In this document: positions 57,232 through 64,000 of the stretch, piece by piece
How the letters are laid out: each line of letters opens with the position of its first letter
Position numbering within the stretch: the stretch's first letter is position 1
DNA from: Sipunculus nudus
Taxonomy: Eukaryota > Annelida > Sipuncula > Golfingiida > Sipunculidae
Assembly (NCBI GenBank): GCA_026874595.1
Contig: CM049308.1
Span: 52,467,624-52,531,623 of the forward strand
Reading direction: 5' to 3'
DNA length: 64,000 bases
Made by a program: the position numbers and the translations under genes
The notes under the pieces: model-generated
What the model saw: the letters and a program-made list of their open reading frames with translations, nothing else
The model's database searches: none
What the model was told of the DNA's origin: nothing

Positions 57232-57277
57232 TTTATTAACGTGAAGTCGTACGACAAGTCTCCTGTTAAGATTTATT
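57232..57277 (-). other. Candidate polyadenylation signals of the synaptotagmin-like gene
   Basis: On the minus strand AATAAA hexamers occur at 57272-57277 and 57232-57237, about 335 and 375 bp past the stop codon. Either could end the transcript. No transcript evidence is available. Confidence 0.35.
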
Positions 57278-57607
57278 AATAAACTGTAGATCAGGAATCA
57301 TATTCCAGATATATAAATATGACATAATAAAGAAGTTATATAACATAATAATTCGACAGTTTCTTGTCAGATGTCACAAATGGTCATTAGAAGACTTATT
57401 TTGTTTCGCATTCACGTGATCACCATATATAGTAATATATGCCAGGGAGGGTTGCTCATGGTCATAGGTACTATTTAGTAAATGCCTCATCGAAATATGG
57501 ATGAATACACAAAGTTGCTGGATAAAAATACAATCATGTTTGTAAATGTTCTATTTTATAACAAAATGTTTGTTTCCTTGGTTTACTCAACATGTTTATC
57601 TTTTTAA

Positions 57608-57921
57608 TTATTTAAGAAAATGCCACTGCTGAACAGGATTCCTCAGGTTGTCAAGCATGGCTTGCCAGTGCCTATGTCCCTCTGAGCCCACGTGATAGCC
57701 AATCACAGCCCGACCTATAATCACGTGTTTTTCACGCTTGTGGGCTTCCGGTGTGAGAACCAACAGTACGCTTAGAGTTAATTGTCCCATCATGCTTCGC
57801 GGGATGTCAAATGAAAAAGAATCCTCGGGAAACACTGGGTCACTAGAAACAGGGTAACGCGGGCTCCGTTTCCGCACATACGTTTTTCCGCTCTCTTGTA
57901 CAGATATTCGGGCAACAACAC
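57608..57921 (-). CDS. Synaptotagmin-like gene, last C2B exon
   Basis: The acceptor CTGCAG ends at 57922. The first two bases GT complete the split codon AGT. It reads VVARISVQESGKTYVRKR, then DPVFPEDSFSFDIP, then LSVLLVLTPEAHKREKHVII, G, and finally GHRHWQAMLDNLRNPVQQWH, FLK and TAA at 57608-57610. The F-x-F-D-x-P, R-H-W-x-x-M-L and Q-W-H-x-L blocks match synaptotagmin C2B. Loop 3 (normally D-Y-D-x-x-x-x-x-D) has no aspartate. The lysine-rich patch K-R-x-K-K-K-K-T is only partly kept as K-T-Y-V-R-K-R. Confidence 0.88.
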
Positions 57922-60631
57922 CTGCAGAAAAAGTGTTAGTTTTAAAAACAAATATATATCTAGTTGCTACAACATTTATACAAATCTTGTACTAACCTTA
58001 CGTAAATTGCTTTGCCATATTTAAATTTACAGTTTGCACGTTAAAATAACATTATTGACTTATTAATGAGTAATTTGTGTTTATGTCGATAAACGCTCTC
58101 GTATTTCAAATAAACCATGAAACTTTCACTTAATGACTGGATTAAAACTGTCCACATCTAAGCTCGAACTCGGAACAACATGGGTCTCTATCTGCTTATT
58201 CATCCTTTATATATATATAAAATATAATTACTGTCAGTGTCCTTGTATTGCGCTGGTAGGTTCAAGTTCCTCGCCTGTTTCAGTGCAAGCGTCAGTTTTT
58301 CTGCAGTCGGTAGGTAGCACAGAGATAACTCCACCTCTCCTACATTTTTCTGTTAAAAATAAAAGGAAAAAAACACCAACACCAGAATGGACTTACAGAG
58401 CGCATACCTCCGCCGATGCAACTTTGCGATCAGGCTCAAATAAAGCAGATCCGCGCGAAAAACATGTAGCAAATCCGTCCATGATCCTGCCATTGTAATC
58501 CATAGAGGGTTTTATTAATATCATAGGAAATACAGACAAAAGGTTGAACAAATAACCTCTGTCATCCTTAATATCATCATGCATGTGTGCTTAATATAAA
58601 AACTCATCTTCATACTACCAACGCTGTGTCAGCCACGCCATCATTTAAATCAGCAAGCCGCTCTGGCGCCTAGTTCAGGAAAATGTACAAAACAAGGACT
58701 TTCATTAACTTTTTCTACGCGGCTGCCAGGCAGGTCTGATGCTCTGTAAAGAAATAACGTTTAGCACTGACGGGAGTCTTTCATCAGTTAAATAAAGCTG
58801 TAAAAATCCTGTACCGTTTCTTGTGCAAATAGTGTTCTTGTTCAGACGGCGTTTGAACGGTCATTGTTTACATCCTGTTCACTTTCAGGCTTGTTCATTG
58901 TTGAAAAGCCTTCCTCATCGGTAGTGCAGAAACCGAATTATCCCCGACTTTGTTTCCGAATAACATTTTATTGCTTATATGTTATACCTTAATGCTTCCA
59001 TTAATTCAAACACGATTTAGCTTCCATGCAGTCTTGCTTTGGCTTGAAAGTATATTGATACTTTAGTGTTGTATACATCCCATCGGAGGAGAATATAGTG
59101 ATTGGTCTGTCGTCGCCGTCCGTAGTCGTCGTCTTTGCTATGTCTTGTGAACGCGATAACTTTTGAACAACTCAACATTTTTTTTCATGAAATTTCAAAT
59201 TTAAATTGGTTCTATAAATATCTCGGAAGAGTTAGAAAACCGGTGACCTTGAAATTCATCATCAAGGTGAAAATAGGCCGAAAAAAAAATTATGTGAATC
59301 TATAACTTTTGATGGATCGCATATTTTTTCCTCAAAATTGAAACACTAATTGCTTCTTTGAAGAGCTCGAGAACTGGTGACCTTGACCATCATCATCAAA
59401 GTCAAATCAGCCGATATAAAAAATATTTGTGAATAATTTTACTGGCTTTTGTGGCTCAGGGGTAGAGCACAGGACTCAAAGGCTGGAAACCGTGAGTTTG
59501 AATCTCAGCCGAGGCGGTGAAAATATCCATGATCGGCCCCCACCCAGGATGAGCGCTCTGGAGGCTAAATGGGGAGAGTGTGCCCAACAATTGTGTTTCA
59601 TTCACAAACGAGTGCGCCATTCGGGGGTTCCTCGGTGTTATGACCCAATAATGGGGATGACACACACCCAGTAACCGCAGGAGCGGTACAACGAACCTGG
59701 CTGACGCCAAGAAAAATCGAGTATAAGCTCCTGTCACGTAGTTCGAAACCGGTATGGATGTCTGCAGATGTTCAAAGTACGTAAAGCAGTTTTAAAAATA
59801 GAGGCGGTTACCTCCACGAAAAAAAATCTTTAAATTATTTTTTTAATTGTGAATAGTGTCACTTTTGAAGTAGTCTGTAATGTTTCCTCAAAGTTGGGGA
59901 TGGTAGGCCCTTGGGGAGGGGAGACATATCTGTTTTTGATTTGCAATAACAACCTCATTTTAGTTGCATCAAATTCTTCAGTATCTAAAACGTACAGGAA
60001 CTAATTTGGTACATACTCAACTGTTTTAACTACTCTATCATCGTTCTATAAAACATGTAACACAACTCCACTTTATGTGACTCCACTTCAAGTATATAAA
60101 AGGTTCGTTAAATATAAAAGGTTCTTTTACCTTTGGAACTTCGGTAAAACTGCTGATCAGCGGCCCGCCTGATCGAAGATCGAGTTGAGTTAAGTTGATT
60201 TCAGTCTCTCCTATGACGTCAACTTGGTTAAAGCGGTCATGTCCACACAACGACACCTTAAGAAATCGCCCGGAACATTCAGTTTGCATCAAGGGCAGAG
60301 TGAATTCCTCGTGAAACTCTGGAGCCCGCGTTTTGCTCGACACGCTTGTCTGCGCCATGTATACCACGTGTCTGTCATGTGAGTTGTCCTTGTGACCGGA
60401 AGCGTGGAGCAGATTGACGCGGCAGAACACTCCGATTACGTGATCTGCTATGTGTGCAGGTATCGCTTGACAGCCGTGGACACACAGAACAAGACGCTGA
60501 TCTGTTTGACTCTGGCGGATACTTAATTTCAGTTCTCCCCGGAAGGCGTCGCTACCAGCTAGACTTTGCATTTCTCCATCGAAACTCTCCCAGCTGTCTG
60601 TTGATACGTAACTTCCTCTGTCAGGAGACAA
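57608..60631 (-). CDS. Synaptotagmin-like gene, C2A-C2B half, three exons (5' end missing)
   Basis: The join is 60631-60131, 58349-58232 and 57921-57608, and it encodes 167 + 39 and a split codon + 103 residues before a TAA. All junctions have GT and AG and matching phases (0/0, then 1/1). The product is a tandem-C2 protein ending in a W-H-x-L motif (QWHFLK), the hallmark of synaptotagmin C2B domains. Synaptotagmins sit on vesicle or plasma membranes by an N-terminal helix and couple lipid and SNARE binding to exocytosis. Loop aspartates that bind calcium are mostly replaced in both C2 domains, so this member is predicted to be calcium-independent, like vertebrate Syt12, 13, 14 or 16 types; I cannot pick one. 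No transmembrane exon was found in 60632-64000, so the 5' part probably lies outside. Start codon unknown. Confidence 0.85.
58232..58349 (-). CDS. Synaptotagmin-like gene, first C2B exon
   Basis: A 118-nt exon missed by ORF length filters. The acceptor is TTATTTTTAACAG and the donor GTAATT. It reads KNVGEVELSLCYLPTAEKLT, then LALKQARNLNLPAQYKDTD, and leaves one base (A) for the next exon. G-E-x-x-L-S-L-x-Y-x-P-x-x-x-x-L-x-x-x-x-x-x-A-x-N-L is the classic beginning of a synaptotagmin C2B domain. The expected S-D-P-Y-V-K sequence is replaced by T-D-S-V-V-A-R across the splice. Confidence 0.85.
59443..59756 (+). mobile_element. tRNA-derived SINE in an intron of the synaptotagmin-like gene
   Basis: It begins with a tRNA-like head. 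A box A-like TGGCTCAGGGGTAGAGC is followed 35-40 bp later by a box B-like GAGTTTGAATCTC (one mismatch from GWTCRANNC). A tRNA-unrelated body with CACCCAGGATGAGCGC, GTGTGCCCAACAATTG and GGAGCGGTACAACGAACC follows. It is antisense to the host gene. The acceptor-stem pairing is not good enough for a functional tRNA gene. Confidence 0.6.
60131..60631 (-). CDS. Synaptotagmin-like gene, C2A exon
   Basis: The acceptor is TTTTAG just before 60631 and the donor GTAAAA just after 60131. The exon is 501 nt, exactly 167 codons, phase 0 at both ends. About 30 residues of linker come first, then GELKLSIRQSQTDQRLVLCV and so on to FLKVSLCGHDRFNQVDVIGE. Alignment to synaptotagmin C2A by eye puts I and G where the two loop-1 aspartates should be, and G, D, D in loop 3. 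At least three of five calcium ligands are therefore lost. The frame runs 30 codons past the donor into the intron before a stop; that part is not coding. Confidence 0.85.
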
Positions 60632-61388
60632 CTAAAAGGATGAAACCAAAGCAAGGTTGGTTTTCTGCCGAGCAGAATACTTTCCGACCTGCCGATGGCA
60701 GAAATAAGAGAGAAAAGGTTTCTGTGCAGCAGAAATGGCAAATAAGAGGTATAAGCTTTAATATATTCATGGAGTGCTAACTTCTATCACATTTTATTTT
60801 TAAAATTAATAAATATGTAATATTAAAAACACCTCAAATTACTCTAGGTACAACCTGAAGAAAGCCAGGGTAACATAAACTACAGGAGTAGGGGTCCATA
60901 CTGCATCACTGAGTCAGTAATAAGAAAGGGAGCAGGGAGGCATGGATGACTCCATAAACAAACACTCGGGGAAACTTAACTGATTGAGATAATGACAGTA
61001 CCTGAGACTAGGATTAGTAGGAAACCATATGCCACACAAACATGGGTTGGGTGTTCAGATACTGACAGACTCTGAGAGGACTGTATAATCTGACACAGAA
61101 AATGCATGCATTATGTACACCTGAAACCTTCCAAGAGTCCAGGCAGTCTTTGTGACTACATCATCCCGGCTATTGGAGTACTTTCATAAATTTATAATCA
61201 ATAAATTGAGAAAAAATAGGGTTTTAGGCACTTTTGGTGCCTAAAATCTATATTTTTGCAGCTCAGTTAAACCCATATTGCATTCCACTGGTTTGAACAT
61301 CCCTGTCTTAAACTTAATTCCAATCCTGCCTAATAGGCCCGTACATGGAAGATAAGACAGTTGTATAGCATTTGGTTTTAAAGCTGTG
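60632..61388. other. Stretch upstream of the C2A exon
   Basis: Probable intron of the synaptotagmin-like gene. No further exon, transmembrane-coding or start region was recognised. Confidence 0.35.
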
Positions 61389-62180
61389 TTAAGGGGTAAA
61401 CCCACCAAAGCCGACACGCGTCACGACACGTGTCTCGACACGCTTCACAACACAGATGACGTCCTGTGTGTCGCGACGTCCGCCACTGTCGTGGCAGTGG
61501 ACCAGCTCACACGACACGTCGCTGAGAAGCACACGACACAAGAAGCGTGCATGTCGGCTTTGCATCGCGGGCTTTGCGACACGATCGAACATGTTCGATT
61601 TGTCGTGCGATGAAAACGCGTGTCGGGTTGCGTCGGTTTCTTCCCGACACAACTCGACACGGATCGTGCAGTAGAACTGGACGCACTTTTCACGACACAT
61701 ACCGACACGCAGCACCACTTGGAGTGAGTGATGTCAATGTCAAGGACACTTCCATGCGTTCAAGCATCGGTCCTGCCATGCTTCCAGTCCTTAACCCAAC
61801 ATGAATTTCGTCTTCTTCTTCTCTGTTTTTTCTTTCTCTCCATTTCCACACTAGCTTGGTGGTGGAAATAGACACAAGCGCCCACAAAAGCGGCTACTAG
61901 TGCAATTACCTCCAGATCCATTGCTGAACCCTTGCAACAGACAATCTAGAAAGGTCTACATCCGGCCAACACACGACAATTTCCCTGTCGTAAACACAAA
62001 TGTGTGTCGCGAGTGTGTCGGTCAATTGGTTTGCTACTTTGGCTGCACGACACACTTCACGACACGCTCGGCGACGCAAACCGACACAACCAAGTGTCGG
62101 TGTGTGTCGCCTGATTTATGTGTCGGCCTGCGTCGCGCTGTGTCGAGAACCATGTCGGCCTTGATGGGTTCACCCCTTTA
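61389..62180. mobile_element. CGACAC-rich MITE at a TTAA-like site
   Basis: The left end TTAAGGGGTAAACCCACC, continuing AAAGCCGACAC, and the right end (reverse complement) TAAAGGGGTGAACCCATC, continuing AAGGCCGACAT, match at most positions over about 30 bp. The flanks are TTAA on the left (61389-61392) and TTTA on the right. The inner 150 bp at each end are dense in CGACAC and GTGTCG words. A poorly GC-rich middle carries CTTCTTCTTCTCTG. No transposase. TTAA sites are used by piggyBac and Kolobok-type elements; the terminal sequence does not settle which. Confidence 0.65.
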
Positions 62181-62248
62181 CTTTGTATCCGCAAATATCG
62201 TATCCGCAGAACACGTACGTACGCTTCTGAGCGCGCATTCCGCAAAAA

Positions 62249-62557
62249 CTGTTTCCAGAAGTACGTACGTTTTTCTTTCGGATATCCTTTCGCGTGCCTC
62301 CTCTGAAACTGCACACATGAACATTTTTATTTTAAATTCACCCGTTGATTTGGCGCTGGGGCACTGTTCGCAAATTTAGGCATTTTTCCATCCGCAAAAC
62401 GGATGAATCGCTCACCGATCCGTTTCGATGCGGTCCGTTTTTGCGGATACGCATGCGGAGCACGTTAAAACGTACACATGGAAACAGTTTATCTGAAAAA
62501 GAGGGGTGCGATTTTTTGCGAAAGAGACGTACCAAATTTACGGATACATGGAAACAG
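62249..62557. repeat. Possible small foldback/MITE with GGAAACAG ends
   Basis: CTGTTTCCA at about 62249 is inverted to TGGAAACAG near 62549-62557. CCGCAAAA / TTTTGCGG, TATCCG / CGGATA and ACGTACG words recur in both halves (for example TATCCGCAAATATCG and TTTTTGCGGATACG). The boundaries are uncertain and no target duplication was defined. Confidence 0.35.
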
Positions 62558-64000
62558 CTTCAAGGCCATGCACTGTTGAACACCTCAATGGATTGTGTAT
62601 TTGCATCATATATAATTGGTGTCCTGGTTATATATATCCACTTTACTTAAGTTACTGAAGGTATTTCTGCCATTATGGCAGTAACAAGGGCAGAAATGTA
62701 TTTTTGTCGCCCGGCAATTGCCAGGCAGAAACCATGGCAATGGCAGTAACTTGCCAACTCTGAACCAAAGTTATTGTATGAAAACAAATGCCTCTGTGTG
62801 TCAATGTTTGCCTTTCGCAAGCTCCCTTCGTCCGCGGGCGTGGCAAACTATTTGGTTAAAATCATTTCTTACAAACAAAATTTTACAAGACGATATAGTT
62901 ATGCAGCTAAATATTGCTTAACAGCGGGGCTGCAGCCATAGCAAAGCGACATGAACGTTATACAAATATACGCCAATAGGAGTTAGTATTTTAATCTAAT
63001 TTGGGAATTAATTGTTCTTTTGAATATCATCAATATAGTACACATTCGATAACAGATTCGACATTGGATTCTAGTGGTTGCCGAAATGAGAACATCATGA
63101 CCACATTATTAAAAATATAATACAGTTGATTTAATTATTTTTTTGTACATAATTATTAATAATCACTGCTTCACACTTGCAAAATTCAATATTTAAATAA
63201 ATATTATAAAAATAAAGGCAAACGTTTTGGAATTTTACACGTGATCTGAAAACATAAGTTTATTCAGATTCACCCTTTAGATTGACGGATCTTTGCCAAA
63301 TGATATTCTTTTTTTTAATATTAAAACAACTGATTCTTATGTAAGATTTCCAATTTTTAGATTGTAAAAAGAACATTTTCCCCCAAAAGTGGGACTCTCT
63401 GGATTTTAATTCGAATCACAAAGGGTACTGAAATCGATAAGAAATACGTTGTACATCAGACATGCAAAGGACACCCCTCCCTTTTTACTCATTAATCTCC
63501 CGTACTGACCTGAAATCAAACAAATGTCACTTTTCATTCTGTTCATTTTCAGCGTTTTTTCCCACAGCCGTTTGCAATTAGTTTGTGAGTCCACGGTTAG
63601 ATGGCGCTAAGCGGATCGCATGCAACTTGCGCATCACGAGTTGCATATCTTTCCCTACGTCTTTAATATTAATACCCTACCTTTGTAATTTATACACACG
63701 TTTCCGGTAGTCGTTCACGAGCAGTGAATACTATGTTTATCGTAAGTTACTGAAATGTATCATTTATTTATTTTATTTCAGACCAGCCTTACATATTTTG
63801 TCAAATCATTACCATAACCAAATACATGTTGCCAGAAAAATAATATGGTCGATCCAGTTCGGTTCTGTTCGGCTTTTTCTTAAATCTGTTGTATTTTTGC
63901 ATGTTTTTGTAAGGCTTCGCTTACAGTCAAATTGCACTTATTTATACAAAAATATTTGATACAGGCACAAGATCACATTGTCAACCACATCTTACCTGTC
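62558..64000. other. Stretch at the right edge, nothing recognised
   Basis: AT-rich. No exon with recognisable motifs on either strand. If the synaptotagmin-like gene extends upstream, this is intronic. Confidence 0.35.

Noticed and set aside
58133-58498. 121-codon plus-strand open frame
   Set aside because: It lies opposite the short C2B exon on the minus strand, which has the correct splice sites and homology.
59443-59515. Possible functional tRNA gene
   Set aside because: Box A and box B are recognisable but the stems pair poorly, a long non-tRNA body follows and box B has a mismatch. A SINE head explains it better.

Overview
This window is eukaryotic nuclear DNA, most likely from a bivalve or other mollusc. 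It is AT-rich and intron-bearing, gene-poor, and packed with decayed transposons and long-unit tandem repeats. The repeat family that opens with TTTTTAGCTCAGCTGA and runs into GTCCGTC stutters is one I associate with bivalve genomes. The organism call is an inference. There are no operons, ribosome binding sites or CRISPR arrays. The one host gene I can support well is a synaptotagmin-family gene on the minus strand near the right end. Three coding exons (60131-60631, 58232-58349, 57608-57921) join in matching phases into a C2A-C2B-WHxL C-terminal half. Its calcium-loop aspartates are mostly lost, so it is predicted to act without calcium. Its amino-terminal exons are not visible and probably lie beyond base 64000. 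Layout from left to right: (1) 1-4.9 kb has a broken P-like transposase tail, a foldback repeat, a LINE remnant and a perfect hairpin. (2) 4.96-8.6 kb is a satellite-like array of about 336-bp units. (3) 8.7-21.4 kb is framed by an inverted repeat whose outer ends are 12.7 kb apart; the left arm is duplicated in tandem. Inside sit a large multidomain minus-strand gene (11480-16597, broken by two frameshifts and one stop) and a 2.9-kb hAT-type element (17466-20368) with terminal repeats and an 8-bp target duplication. (4) 25.3-26.0 kb holds a decayed PIF/Harbinger transposase. (5) 27.8-29.5 kb is a TIR-bounded element filled with nine units of about 180 bp. (6) 32.4-35.8 kb has two spliceable exons of an unrecognised gene, a second P-like transposase tail, a LINE reverse-transcriptase scrap and a GDQLT-type fragment. 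(7) 36-40 kb holds short duplications, an orphan exon, a perfect 17-bp-arm palindrome and a RecQ-like helicase fragment. (8) 42.4-43.8 kb is a second TIR-bounded element with an internal array. (9) 44.6-47.3 kb has a recombinase-like exon and a pogo/Tigger-like element. (10) 47.3-53.9 kb is a three-copy tandem duplication of about 2.06 kb; its middle copy carries a 337-bp Harbinger-type MITE with a clean TAA target duplication. (11) 57.6-60.6 kb is the synaptotagmin gene, with a tRNA-derived SINE in an intron. (12) 61.4-62.2 kb is a CGACAC-rich MITE at a TTAA-like site. The most unusual item is the 11.5-16.6 kb gene. It combines two CxxC...HxxC zinc fingers, an AT-hook, a large conserved core that may be a transposase-like nuclease, a FEN1/XPG-like PIN nuclease block and a cysteine-rich tail. 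It belongs to a family I recall as scattered in invertebrate genomes but cannot name, and its position between inverted repeats suggests a large transposon. Most other coding-looking stretches are fossils or by-products of repeats.
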